A DNA stretch of 64,000 nt from Prostheceraeus crozeri (GCA_907163375.1 CAJQUW010008605.1:248001-312000), one strand, 5' to 3'. Positions 20,095-31,603 are shown, numbered from the stretch's first letter. A program made the numbers and translations. Notes: generated by a model from the letters alone, not told the origin.

Positions 20095-21085
20095 CAACTG
20101 GGCGACAATGAGACTTTCACAGAATAATGTACACCCTATGCCTACTACGAATTCGCGCGTCTGCCGAGTTCTAGTGAGTTCCTCTTCTTGTCAGACAGGA
20201 TCAAAGAAATACACATGTAAATCCAGTGGGAGGCAGATTGCAGTTTTTGGTCAAAATGAAATTTTCAATGTTTTCGCTTATTACGGTAAAATACTCAGTC
20301 AAGAGCCATAATTTTTGGTATGAAATGTCTTCAAGTCATTTCTCATCAGGTTCATGAACATTTATCTATGAAACTACATGCATTCAGATTTGACAAGCCT
20401 CCTACTGTCGGCAAGCACCAATATGTTGGCCCACTTTATCCACATTCAACCACATTATCGTATACATCGCCGATCAGAAGCACATGGTAGGGGGATTCAA
20501 AGCCGGAGGCATTGAATCATTAGATCGATTGTCCGAGGTCGCCTGGAAGCGGTTGCTATTGTTATATAAACAAACCAGGAAGGTAACGTCATAATGCGCG
20601 CTGAAAGCTCGTACTTGCTCTTGACGCGATCATGGAGGGTGTGCTTCGCTGGTCTTGGTGATCTTCATGCCGCGTTAGCAGTTCGAAGACTGGGTTCGAT
20701 TCCCAGCCGGCAAGCCATTTTTCATGGTGGTGCCAAGAGCAAGGCGCATTGAAATATCATTTCGACCTCGTGAAAGCCGGAGGCATTGAATCATTAGATG
20801 GTAGGAAATGACCTGAAGACATTCCATGCCAAAAACTGTGGCTCTAGACCCAGTACTTTTTAATTGATAAGAGAAAACACAGAAAATTATATTGTTGACA
20901 AAAATTGCAATCTGCCTCCCATTGGATTTACATGTGTTTTTCTTTGATCCTGTCTGACAAGAAGAGGAACTCACTAGAACTCGGCAGACGCGCGAATTCG
21001 TAGTAGGCATAGGGTGTACATCATTCTGTGAAAGTCTCATTGTCGGCCTCGTTCCCTGCAGAAACTCGTTCTGGCTGCCGGACTA
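20095..21085. mobile_element. Foldback element family C, copy 1, with an internal insertion
   Basis: Left arm 20095-20340 and right arm about 20810-21085 are inverted relatives. Both carry GAGACTTTCACAGAAT, GTACACCCTATGCCTACTAC and GTTCTAGTGAGTTCCTCTTC in mirror orientation. The right end GGCTGCCGGACTA is the family terminus seen at 57909-58634. The central segment (20340-20486) matches the centre of that other copy. About 320 bases from 20487 to 20808 are extra and include a tRNA-like unit. The left terminus is eroded. Confidence 0.75.
20646..20714 (+). tRNA. tRNA-like, Pol III-type sequence within an insertion
   Basis: The T arm CTGGG-TTCGATT-CCCAG (20690-20706) contains a perfect B box. 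A 6-of-7 acceptor-like pairing links 20646-20652 with 20707-20713, and a T run follows at 20717. The D and anticodon parts do not fold canonically and the spacing is about four bases short. Probably the tRNA-derived head of a SINE. The words CTTGCTCTTG (20614) and CAAGAGCAAG (20733) form a wider hairpin around it. Confidence 0.4.
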
Positions 21086-21640
21086 TAAGTGACGTGTTCT
21101 TGTTATCCTGAAGCTCTTATAAGCACATAGCTAGACAGGTCGTCTCTTGTTTTGTTCGTCTTGAAAGGAAGTATCGCACCGCGTAGTGCTAATGAAATGG
21201 CACACTCTGTTGACATGATACCATAGCTATCGAACAATAAGCAGCCAGTCCAACAGAAAACACGCCAAATTGTGTGAAGTTTCAGTGACTGTTAACAACA
21301 TAGAAATCGACAGCAATGAAACCTCTAGAACGGAGGTTAAGCTTCATGCAATACACAATAGTGAAACAGTTAAACAATGTATTTCTATGGTTAACAACTG
21401 GGTCACACAACAATGAGACGCAGACGACTTCAAGTTCTACAAAGAAGTTTTGTGAACGTTGTTTGTACTCCTTCTATCTTTTTAATAATAATTGGAAGGG
21501 CTAACAAAATAGATAAAGCTTTTGAACAATCATCTCAATTCCTTAAATATGAAGGAATCGTGGCAATCGGAGCATTTTGGAGGAATTCAAAGGTCAATCC
21601 GCATGTGATGAAAGACTATTTTTCCTATCTCAGGAAGGCC
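21086..21640. other. Stretch with a motif shared with the piggyBac-type element at 35-2130
   Basis: 21299-21362 (CATAGAAATCGAC, then AAACCTCTAGAA, then CTTCATGCAATACACAATA) matches the complement of 1880-1953 base for base over several blocks. This suggests a shared, unidentified coding module. A 79-codon plus frame (21413-21652) has no known motif. Confidence 0.4.
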
Positions 21641-22072
21641 TTAAGAATTTAATTTTGCCCACTTACTTATATGTAGTAAGTTCCTGCATGTGCCATCGCT
21701 TTGAATCAGTTTGCCTTCTAGTAAAGTGATGCGCTTATACAATTTAATTGTGTGACCATTAGCTTCAAGACGACACGCCAAGTGTAAGCGAAAGAACTCG
21801 CAAATTGCCTTCAATCCAACTTTCTTTGCCACAACTTGAATCTGCTCATGTACACCAGGCATATAAAAGATTCGTAATACTAGAGCCTTTTCTTCTCCTC
21901 TCTGTCTTGGACAATCGTTAACTATTATTTCCCTTACAACACCTTCTGGATATCCATTTTTCACAAAAATGTCCTTCAGTTTCATCTGTTGTTCTTGAAT
22001 CTGTGGACCTTCATGATTATTTTTACCCGCTTTCTCAAACACGAGATGACCCCCAACTTCATCTCGTATCAT
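21641..22072 (-). pseudogene. Penelope-like element RT, region before the endonuclease
   Basis: 143 codons. The block MKLKDIFVKNGYPEGVVREI and later LRIFYMPGVHEQIQVVAKK match the RT-to-linker part of PLE proteins: the NGYP block, then a YVPGxSE-like block before the GIY-YIG domain. No YIDD palm motif lies in this fragment. The downstream continuation is lost. It faces a plus-strand GIY-YIG fragment at 22180-22340. Confidence 0.65.
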
Positions 22073-22149
22073 CTCGTATCGTGCGGCTAAGAAAAGTTGG
22101 ATTGATGGTGCGATGTTCCTTATCCCAGTCTCTGGGGGATGTAGTCAGC

Positions 22150-22460
22150 CATCAGAAGGTGGACAAGGCAGATATGATGGACATGGGAGGAGTGATTTAC
22201 AGACAGAAATGTGGAGACTGTGACAAATGGTATGTGGGCGAGACGCCACGAAAAGCAGGGGTGAGGGAGAAAGAGCATGCAGAGGATACGCGTGAGATGA
22301 ATCCTCGATCGGCTATAAGTGAATATTGTCACACAGCATGATCGCCGGCCCGAATTTGAGACTTTTGAAGTAGACATCGGAACAGAGACGGATTGGAGGA
22401 GATGACAAATCGAGGCAGGAAAACATATCCGCAGCAATATCAAATAAAGCTGCACTCAAA
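22150..22460 (+). pseudogene. GIY-YIG endonuclease domain of a Penelope-like element
   Basis: The frame ending at 22341 contains GGVIYRQKCGDCDKWYVGET followed by REKEHAED and SAISEYCHT: the GIY-YIG core, the R-x-EH helix and the downstream conserved block. In another frame just after it, further typical tail words are visible (TETDWRR near 22390). The domain nicks DNA for PLE insertion. Broken remnant, opposite in strand to the RT piece at 21641-22072. Confidence 0.75.
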
Positions 22461-22530
22461 CAGTTTTTAACTAATAGACCAATTAAATTGATGAAGAATA
22501 CTTGAGAAAATGCAGTCTAATGAAAATGTA

Positions 22531-23294
22531 CCCTCACGAACATTTTTCATGAGAACTCACGAAATTTAATGCGGATTCATGAGATTTTTATGAGAGCTCA
22601 TGAGGTTATGATGAATCTCATGATATTCTCATAAGATAGTATTAACTCATGATGTTCTCATGATGCCTTTATGAGAATATAATCAGTGGTAATAAGAACA
22701 TTCATGAGGATAATATTTCATGATGCGTTCATGAGAAAATCATGAGCATTCATGAGGTTTTTGTGGAAATAAGCTTATAAGTAGCAAGGCATGCATGTCA
22801 GCCGCGAAAGGGTAATGACATAAGAAGGCTTATTCAATCGATACAAATCTCCAAGTTTTGTCTATAAAGGATAAGAAGCAACAATATAGAATGTATCATA
22901 ACGATCTGCAACAGCCGTCTCTAGATGTGCATAGATAATTTGACTTTACAATTATATGCTGAAAATAGAGATATATACAATCACAATTCAATATCTTGTC
23001 ATGATAACAATACTGATTCTTTAGTGTGAATTCTGAATTAGCATTGTGAACATGGCGTGGTAATGATCAGGAGAAGGTGGTGGCGAGGCCAAGAATGCCT
23101 CAATAACTAAATGCCAGAAAAATAAGTTCAGAAGTATGAAAGAGCAACTGTTAATTTATTAATGAGATTTTCATGACAAAATCATGAAAGTTTATGAGAT
23201 ATTTTCTGCGAAAAAATCCCAAATCCGCATGAAATTTTATGAGATATATATGAGAAAAAATCTCATGAAAAATCATGAGGAATTTTCATGGGGG
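22531..23294. mobile_element. MITE with dense subterminal TCATGA arrays
   Basis: Inverted ends: TACCCTCACGAACATTTTTC at 22529 and the complement of TACCCCCATGAAAATTCC ending at 23296, consistent with a TA duplication. TCATGA, often as CTCATGAG or TTCATGAG, occurs about ten times in 22547-22765 and several times in 23172-23290. The middle (22780-23155) has none. Arrays of one palindrome at both ends are a common layout for transposase binding sites. No coding capacity. Confidence 0.6.
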
Positions 23295-23296
23295 TA

Positions 23297-25690
23297 GCAC
23301 ACACGGTTTTGGCTTCTTTAAAACAAAAGCCCTGATTTTCTGAAAATTGACTTTTTTATTGAAATTTTGGGGAATTAAATAATTTAAATTATCAGAGGAA
23401 TCATGTTTATTTGTTACAATAAACAATATCTTGACACTAGAAAGACCGAAACTGTGATTAACCTAGGAAGACCATGGTGTCAATTTTGTTACCTTCCATA
23501 AAATTCTGAGTATTTCATATTATCAGATGGTTTTATTAAAAAATTGAGCTCTAAATGCGATTTGATATTCAAACTTGAAGTCTTCAAGTTTAATTTCATC
23601 ACAATTTTCCATGACATATTGAATGTGTGCTCAACTGTAAGCTGATAGGCCTATTGAGACATAATCACGCAAACTGAAGTTGTTACCAGTATCAATCATG
23701 CATTTTTGCTATCTACCGTTACACACGTATGTGCATACTATTTCCAATAATATCCACAATATTGACAATAGCTTCAAGGTATCGCTTCTCTTATTTCAAC
23801 TGTTTGGATAAAACATTGTAGGCCCAGTGACTTCAAAGTTTGCCTGCATCATGGCACTACACATTCCTTTCGTGGATCGCGTACATGATACCCTCCACAA
23901 TTTCTGCAAGAATATCATTAATCGTAGAGCTTCTTACAACCTACCTGCAAGGATTTCCTTCTTATGTGGCAGATGAAGCAGATGGATGATCATACTCATG
24001 ACATCAGTACACATGCTTTCCATTGAGAATTTTACCAACTCATCGATGAGCAAGAGAAAGAAACTCCTTCGCGAAATTGTATACACTTTGACAATTCTTT
24101 TATGAAAGTTCAACTGCTGAACCCGAGGATGTTTGACCATTCGATAAAAGGCCGTCAACGTGAGGCTGAATGAACCGGTGACGTGACAGATGGTTGAAAA
24201 GTCAACACGACCATTTTATTCACGTTGCAGAACTACAATTACGCGAGGCATTTTGCCATCAGATGAAGATGAAGATCAGCGACAAACCGACATCCAATTT
24301 TGCATTGGTAATGCACAAGCATATATGAATTATCTTGTTGCCTATAGAAATTTGTTATACGAGCTAATTGCTACGTAGAGACTGCAGAAACTATCTATGC
24401 GGCGAGTTTACATTGTTTGATCTAAATGTACCAACTAATACAGTACCAATTGACTTCAGGTACCGAGCAAGGCGTGAGGACATGAAAAAAGTGTCAAATA
24501 AAACATTCCATCCGAAGCCAAGAATATGTGTAGTTACATGTACACTACACTCCCTGTATATGACAGATTCTAAATTGCTCAATGCTTCATAAACAAATTC
24601 AATTGTGGTATCAAAACTGACTCCTTGATCTTTGTAGGTAAACGTATTGTCATGGACCCCAAAAATACAAAAGTAGTTTTTAGTGTATCCGATATGCTTA
24701 GCACAGCAAATCAGGAAATTTCTGGACGCTAAATCATGATTTGACTCGATCTGCTACTGCTTTGACATGTCAACAGTTGGTTTGGTGTCAAAAAAGAAAC
24801 GTTATTCTTTCTAGTGCTAAATCATAAAGTTGCCACTATTTATAGTTTCGGAGAAGAGGCTGGTGGTTCTATGTCTCCCCTACATATAGTCAAAGCACTG
24901 ACCATAATTTTGTTCAAATCCTGAGCACTATCATTATCACAGGCGAGATAATGAGTATAAGTTAGATACATGTGAAAAGAAAATGCGGAATCAAAAAAGT
25001 CTTTCTCAAGTCCCGAATCGCATGGAGATGACAGAAACACGGTACGACAGAAGGAGGGACATTGCATTCTGCTCAATATCGTTCGAATTCAAAACTATCG
25101 AATTCGTCTCAATTTACAGCAGGCGATCAATAGAGACTGGGCAATTATTCGTAAATTCCTTTTGAGTTATGAATAAATTAAAACATTTACTATTCATGAA
25201 TTGGTTGCAAATACTGCAGATATTTGATTTTTTTTCAAAATTTGAATACAATATTTAATATTGTATTATAAAAATATAAATTATGTAATTATAATATTGT
25301 AATATTTAAATACACTCAACTGTAACGTTTTCCTCCATATAAATGTTCGTTACGCAATCAATCTTTGCTTGCAGCATCAGCTCAGTATCAAGGAATTCTT
25401 GTATGAATCTCAATGGGTGACTGGCATGTAGAACGGAGCTACATGGCTCTAAAGATGGTGAAAACACAGGGTCCGCTAAAAGACACAAAAAATTAAACTT
25501 ATCTCACAACTTCATGTATTCTTGTTACCCGCAATAACTATGATAATTGTGCTGCTGTATGTCAGTGTGGTTCACATCTGTGATATTAAGCGGTAACCAG
25601 AATATTGAAAGCTACACCAGGCTTTCGAAAAACGTGCTTTTTCAAAAAATGCCGAAAATGGTTGTTTTCAAGATGGGCTATCTTTTTTTT
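23297..25690. other. Unrecognised intergenic stretch
   Basis: No known domain. Short frames (23934-24158, 24190-24378, 24983-25165, 25306-25488) carry no motif. CACTAGAAAGA at 23435 and its complement at 24806-24816 could be ends of a small element, but no target duplication is visible. 25190-25310 is extremely AT-rich. Confidence 0.4.
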
Positions 25691-25782
25691 ATATACCACC
25701 CGAGACTAACCGGCTAACTTGAACTTATAAATGTTTATAAGCGCTTAGAAGTTTATGATTAACTTGCAAACAGTTTAATATA

Positions 25783-27416
25783 CAGTCCGTTTCATAAAAA
25801 GTGGATCATCCTAAAATTTGACTAAATAAAACATAAGTATGATACAGAAAGCATTTTTCATGTTATTTCATGCCCCTAATATATTTAAATGTCCCTATGT
25901 AATCTGATAAGCTATGATACAGTAACGGTTCTTAAGAAGCTAATATTTTGTGGCCCTACCCTTATTGTCAATGACATTACCAATTCGTCTAGGCATTGAT
26001 TCGATGATATCGTTGATTTTTGACTGATCTAACTTTCTCCACTCTCTTTTTAAAAGTGACGTAAGTTGTGATACGCCATCTGTAGGTAGCAGTGAACGAC
26101 AAACGTTACGTTTTAGAATACTCCATACATTTTCTATGGGATTCAGATCAGGAGAACGAGCTGGCCAAGATAATGTCCTAATCCCTAATTGAGACTTGCA
26201 TAAGTTGACTCTACTACTCCTGTGACACGTAGCATTATCATCCATAAATAACCAAGTCGATGGATCACCAAGTTGATCTGTCATTTGGCCAATGTTCATT
26301 CGTAAAACATTCACATAGCGTTCAGAATTCATGGTTCCTTGCTGTATGTGAAGTTCAGAGCGGCCATTGGTCCAAATGCTACCCCAAATCAGTAGAGTCG
26401 CACCACCTTGTAGCCGGGGACGATGTAAATGTCTCGGAATTTCCTGATCAGATTTTATCCATAATCTCAATCGACCATCACTATCCTTCAGACGGACTGA
26501 TGCCTCATCAGACCAGACAACCCGATCCCATTGATTTCGCCAGTGACAATGACTCATTGACCATCTGAGACGTCTTTTTGTATGCTGATCTGATAATTCG
26601 ATCTGAGAGGGCCTCTTACAGCTCTTGAAATTCGACTCAATAAGTCTTCTACGAATAGTGGACTTAGAAATAGACGAGTCTAGTGCAGCCATCTCAGTTA
26701 ACGAGAGACTTGGATCAACTTTAACAAATCTCAAAATTAGGCGGTCTCTACGTTTGGATGTTTTGCGTGGACGACCAGAGCCCTCTTTACGACAGAGTCG
26801 AAAATCATCATTATGCCATCGATGCACATTTGTGTAAGGGACATTTAGTTATAGCAAGTTCTAGCAAGACTGACACTTTGCCTTTTGTGAATGCGATCTC
26901 GTTATTGTTCATTTGTGCTTTGTATTGTTTTCAACCGGTAAGAGATAGATTTCTAGCTGAAAGCAATCAGGACTGCTGCCAACACCACCGCAACGAAGTC
27001 AGGAAGCTATGGAACATGAAGTCCAGTTAATCACATGTAGCAGTTACATTATTGTTGATGAATAATGGTGCTATACTGGCTCTGATTGACCGATTTTCTT
27101 TATTTTTGTTTTGCTTGATAGCTTTTGGCTTGTAGAACAACATATTACATAACAAAGGAAACAAATGTAATTTTATAAGAGTGAGGTATGATTTTGTGTA
27201 ACATTGCTAAATGAAGATCAAATTATCTACTACTTTTTTTATCTATAACAGGAAAACAACTCAATATTCATGCTTGAAATTTCCGACAATGATATCAGTA
27301 AGCACAACTGACATATCTTCCAAATTTCAGAGAAATTCGTTCAATTTTGGCGGAGTTAGACAAAGTTGAAGTTAAGGCGATGTTTAAGGGTGATCCATTT
27401 TTTATGAAACAATCTG
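25783..27416 (-). mobile_element. Tc1/mariner element 2, nearly complete
   Basis: Inverted ends CAGTCCGTTTCATAAAAAGT on the left and the complement of CAGATTGTTTCATAAAAAAT on the right, each with TGGATCA following. TA is outside both (25781-25782 and 27417-27418). At 1634 bp with one transposase frame covering all catalytic residues, it is the best preserved DNA transposon here. Confidence 0.92.
25940..26827 (-). CDS. Tc1-type DD34E transposase, catalytic domain intact
   Basis: 295 open codons. Order: end of the DNA-binding part (GRPRKTSKRR, residues about 18-27), a second helix-turn-helix-like segment, first catalytic Asp in WSDEASVRL (about 105), second Asp in FMDDNATCHR, Glu in SPDLNPIENVW, conserved tail SMPRRIGNVIDNKGRATKY. 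Exactly 34 residues separate the second Asp from the Glu. The reading starts at GTG (26827). An in-frame TAA lies about nine codons upstream, and HTH-like residues (LNVPYTNVHRW) span the start. The N-terminus thus seems to have lost a short piece plus frame. Catalytic residues are kept; DNA binding is probably impaired. Confidence 0.9.
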   Translation of the reverse strand: MHRWHNDDFRLCRKEGSGRPRKTSKRRDRLILRFVKVDPSLSLTEMAALDSSISKSTIRRRLIESNFKSCKRPSQIELSDQHTKRRLRWSMSHCHWRNQWDRVVWSDEASVRLKDSDGRLRLWIKSDQEIPRHLHRPRLQGGATLLIWGSIWTNGRSELHIQQGTMNSERYVNVLRMNIGQMTDQLGDPSTWLFMDDNATCHRSSRVNLCKSQLGIRTLSWPARSPDLNPIENVWSILKRNVCRSLLPTDGVSQLTSLLKREWRKLDQSKINDIIESMPRRIGNVIDNKGRATKY

Positions 27417-27418
27417 TA

Positions 27419-28367
27419 CTTATAAAATTTACTAAACATTATAAATCATAAAACTGCTTATAAATTTTACAAATAATTTGTAAATGTATGATAACTTTTA
27501 TCCTCTAGTTAATAGATATAGGCAACTGTGACAGTTTACTACATAATTTACTTTCTGTTTCATAAGTGTTAGATTGTAAAAACATGTCACTTCAGTTTCT
27601 TTACAATACTTTTACAATAATATGATAAATTATCAAAATTATATTTAAAAAACTGTCAAATCTGTGTAGTTGTTACCAAGACCGCGAGGTGTTGCTCTTA
27701 TAAGTCTCACGTGAATATCATTGTCAATTTCCTCAGTATATTTTCGATATATATAATCAGCATATTTTCGATATGTTGGACACTTCTTACAGATACTTCT
27801 AAATGGAAATATAGTCGCATCATATTTTGACATCACTTGAAAATCGACATTGCACTAAAAAATCTCTGATATGAGTATTCATGTGTATGAATGTTGGGTT
27901 TATTTTCTTCGGTCTAATGAATCATTCCACTCCCTACTATGCATGATAGTTTGTGAGCAAATAAAATTAATTTGTTTTATCCATGGAAAATTTAATTACT
28001 TTCAATTGCAGTATCGTTTCATAAAGCATGTGTATCTTCGCTACTTCCCAAGCAATTGTATTCTGAAAAGTCAGGGTGAATCAGTATTAAACCATGCAAA
28101 TTCAGTAAAATCATTTCATTACAATATTTTCCGTCTAAATCAGTGTTAAACTGAATAAGATTCAGTAAGATTTAACTTGATTTATTTTACTTTGTCATTC
28201 TGCAAGATAACTATTTAGATTTCGGTCTGATTTTGCCTAAAATTTATGTGTGCTACGAATCAGGAAGAATAAGATCATGTTTTGAAAAAAAAGATTCAGC
28301 CGTATTTTAAAAGTAAGTTGTAATACGATTTTCCCTGAAATATCAGGAATTAGAATGATTTTTACAA
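27419..28367. other. AT-rich noncoding stretch
   Basis: TTTATAA-type words around 27420-27540 resemble 25710-25780 on the other side of the Tc1 element and 32600-32790. No coding trace; the 63- and 92-codon frames (27645-27836, 27871-28149) are featureless. Confidence 0.4.
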
Positions 28368-28391
28368 TTAACTCTTTGAACCCTACATGTG

Positions 28392-28454
28392 ATACCGAGT
28401 TAACTCGGTATTGCTCAACAACCTCTCAGCCCTAATACCGAGTTAACTCGGTAT
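28392..28454. repeat. Pair of identical 20-base palindromes near the piggyBac left end
   Basis: ATACCGAGTTAACTCGGTAT occurs at 28392-28411 and again at 28435-28454, 43 bases apart, each perfectly self-complementary. Candidate transposase binding sites or hairpins. Confidence 0.85.
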
Positions 28455-28638
28455 CGGATATTTTTTCTTGGCTGCGACTATTAATCAAGCTGTTGGCAAT
28501 CAAATCATGTCAGCAACAACATTGGCTTATTGTTAACAGTCTGTCTGCTGTCTGCTGACTTGATGAGTCATTGGGAATGGGGTGCCAAGCATTGATTCTT
28601 TATGTCAGGCAGAATAACTGCGTGCGCTCATTTTCATC

Positions 28639-29169
28639 GTGGTGTGCGAAATGACAACACGACGTGCGACGATATCTCCCGCCGAGGTGCTCGAAATGCT
28701 TCTATCCATCGGTTCAGACATTGAACCGGAATCTGAAGAGGAAGATGATGCCTCATTGATTGATGATGTTGAAGAAGAAGACTTCGAAACGTCCGACGAC
28801 GGCTGGACACGCGACCTACGAGGATTTCCAAGTCGTTGTCAATTTACGGGAGACAGTGGCGTTGTCAATATACCAGATGACTGTGTGACTCCATATAAAT
28901 TCTTCTGTCTCTTCTGGACTCCTGAGATGATGAAGATACTGAAGCGTCACACGAACATGTATGCTACTCAGATGAGTCTTCAGAATCCGGAATCTCCGAA
29001 TTCTATATTCAGGAAATGGAAGCCTGTCTCTTTGAATGACATTCGAGGTTTTCTTTCGTTGCTAATACACATGAGTGAAGTCGTAAAAAGCCGCATAATC
29101 GATTACTGGTCCACGAAGGCTATGTCATGTCTGCTCGCTCATCAGAAGGAACAGGTCTGTCGTTGCTGA
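28639..29169 (+). pseudogene. piggyBac transposase, N-terminal part only
   Basis: 176 codons. After an acidic head (residues about 30-52, rich in E and D) comes TPYKFFCLFWTPEMMKILKRH, then WKPVSLNDIRGFLSLLIHMS and DYWST. This is the start of the DDE_Tnp_1_7 domain. The family is usually around 550-600 residues. The catalytic aspartates lie beyond the truncation and are absent. An alternative start at the ATG at 28651 is equally possible. The product could at most act as a DNA-binding or dimerising fragment. Confidence 0.88.
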
Positions 29170-29556
29170 AGGACAATAGCGTCGTGAAACAAGGTATGAA
29201 TGCGCTCCATGTCAGAAAGCACTTTGTGTTTCTCCTTGCTTTGGTCTCTAGCACACAGTTGAAAGCTTTGATTAGATTTACCGATCATGTGTATCGACAT
29301 ATTTGAGCGATTTGCTTTTTTGAAAACCTTTTTTAGTCTATAAGCACATAGTTTTGTTAATCATTTTTTGCACTTTTTATATAAGAAATACCAATATAAC
29401 TATAATCACTTGAAAGGGGATACGCTAAACCTATTATATCTTAATTTACAATACAATCAGATAAATACTTAATAATTAGGAGCATCTCAAAATAGGCTAA
29501 AATCTCTAGGTTCTGGGTAACTGCTCGCTAAATGAGCGTAGGGTTCAAAGAATTAA

Positions 29557-31090
29557 GAATCAGTCTTATTTTCGACGTATTCTTTTCAAATAACTACTAG
29601 GTATCTTAAAGATTTAGAAAAATCATATCATCAGTTTTAAATTACTGCCGACACGTTTAAAAAGAGTTCATCAAGAGAGTCATCGGGGTTTAGAATAATT
29701 GAAGAATCAGCTGTATGTGAGACAGAGTTAATTGTCAATTGATAATAATAAACAAATTTAGTTTTTAGCTCTACAACTTCTAATTTGTTTGTGGTAGAAA
29801 GTCATCCAAGATTCATTACCTTGTCACAACATATTTAATATTGATTACTATTGGTTAGCTTACAACTCGATAGTCTCTACTCCCTGGTACAATGACGGCA
29901 TCAATATGTAGATTTTTAAACATCCTTTTAACCTTATGTCTGAAATTATATTTTCTAAGTTATTTAAAGTAAATTTTGTAATAAAATGCTTTTCATATTA
30001 TCAGCGTCGAATAAAATATTCTAAACTAAATGATTTGCAGAAGATTTTATTGCATGGTATTTTTTGGCCAATCAGTGAATGAAACGTATGATCGTACTGG
30101 AGAGGAATTTGGTGCGAGTTATAATTTTGCCTTACCTTTGATCATGCCGTACCTCTAAAATTTGTCATTCCATGTTCTCAATTGTTGAATTCATTTTTGT
30201 CTGTATTAGATATTTGTAGTCACTCAAAGGTTACAAAAAATACTATATTGTAACAGAATGCATTTTGTAAGAATGTATTTATTAAAAACATCATAGTCAT
30301 CCAATATTCAAAATTATCTTGTCATACCCTAAGACAATGAAAATATCAAGACAGTAAACTCAAATGAAAATTGGAATTGCGCAATATCTATGATCGGTAG
30401 TTTAACTTTCTATGGTAACTCCTAATCTTCAAAGTTTAAAAAATTGTCCGACATTCAGTATAATAGTGTTTCAAAAAGTTAATCATGCAGAGATAGGGAA
30501 GCTTACAGTTTTAAAATGATTCATTGTCTTTGGTCATACCATTTTTAATATAGAAATTCTAAAATTTTTTATTTAATATTTCCAATTATTGAATTTATTT
30601 ATGTCTGTATTAGATATTTGTAGTCAATCAAAGTTTAAAAAAATAAATTGTAACAGAAAGATTTTGCAAAAATGTATTCTTTAAAAACGTGATGTTATTT
30701 GAAAATGTCATCTGTTTCATCAAAATAGCTAAGTATGTAAAGTGAATTTAATTGACAAATGCGTTGATAAAAAAATCATTGTCACACCATTCGTCAATAC
30801 TTAACCAATCATTCTTAAAAAAAAAGAAATATGCTACTATTAAAAAATTATATTAAATATATCAAATATTATTTAAAAAAGCTATTATGTACTCAAAGCT
30901 TGGTATCATTATTATTGAATTATAAAACGTTATATTTATTTATAAATGATGTAGCTAATAAATAAAATGCGTACTAAGAAGTTTTTAAAGAACCAATCAG
31001 AATCCGAATCAAAATTTACTTGCTTTTTAGTCTCACAAAAAAGTTAATCGTACCAGCTTACCGCGATTCAGTCTGCAGTCTCTGACAAGT
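29557..31090. other. AT-rich noncoding stretch with a diverged tandem duplication
   Basis: About 30120-30300 is repeated at about 30525-30700: both contain TCTGTATTAGATATTTGTAG and then TTGTAACAGAA, roughly 400 bases apart. No coding signal. Confidence 0.6.
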
Positions 31091-31097
31091 AAAAGTT

Positions 31098-31388
31098 TTG
31101 TACAGGCAAATAATAAAATCTGTTAGAAAAAATAATTTTTACGAATGCCGTACAATTCACAGCCTCTCAGAAGATCAGGAAACAGACGATTCAATGAGTG
31201 ATGATGAAACTTATACAACAAAATATGAAGTCAGTGATAGAAAAGATGATTCAGTTGAAGTTCAATTCGAGAATGACAATGAATCAAGAAGTTCTACACC
31301 AACAAAAGACATGGTTAATTTGGATATTATAGATTTATCTATCAGCTCAATCGAAGAGCTGTTTATGAAATTACCATCAATAAGTTAG
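31098..31388 (+). CDS. Acidic ORF, possible exon of an unknown gene
   Basis: 96 codons, rich in D, E, S and T (DQETDDSMSDDETYTTKYEV, then EVQFENDNESRSSTPTKDM). The sequence GTTTTGTACAG directly before 31107 is a fair splice acceptor. No clear donor precedes the stop, though a weak GTTAGA lies at its end. No family recognised. It lies in a region otherwise free of transposon coding, so a host exon is possible. Confidence 0.3.
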   Translation: MYRQIIKSVRKNNFYECRTIHSLSEDQETDDSMSDDETYTTKYEVSDRKDDSVEVQFENDNESRSSTPTKDMVNLDIIDLSISSIEELFMKLPSIS

Positions 31389-31603
31389 ATTATTGCTTAT
31401 TATAAAGATTTTTTGCATGTAGATGTATGTAAATTGTTATGAGACACGCACTACTTAGAATTTTGGGGAGATATATGATTACTTCCACACCTCTTTCGGT
31501 ACCCGCATTTCGGTCTGATAAAAAAATCAATCAGTATGGTGTACAAAATAAGCATGCACGTATAGACTCAAAGATATATAACCTAATATTTCTGTTTTTT
31601 CAG

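Larger units (their letters stand above)
28372..29552 (+). mobile_element. piggyBac element, internally deleted
   Basis: TTAA flanks (28368-28371 and 29553-29556). Inverted ends CTCTTTGAACCCTAC on the left and GTAGGGTTCAAAGAA on the right. Two perfect 20-base palindromes (28392-28411 and 28435-28454) sit inside the left end. Only the N-terminal third of the transposase remains, so the element is non-autonomous. Confidence 0.9.

Noticed and set aside
19877-20311. 144-codon frame as a gene
   Set aside because: Most of it lies in the arm of foldback family C, and the same arm inverted gives the frame at 20675-21040. No protein motif.
23435-24816. Possible piggyBac-like element with CACTAGAAAGA ends
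   Set aside because: The ends match over only about eleven bases, there is no TTAA or other target duplication, and no transposase trace inside.
26260-26568. Plus-strand frames across 26260-27030
   Set aside because: They are shadows of the Tc1 transposase on the minus strand.
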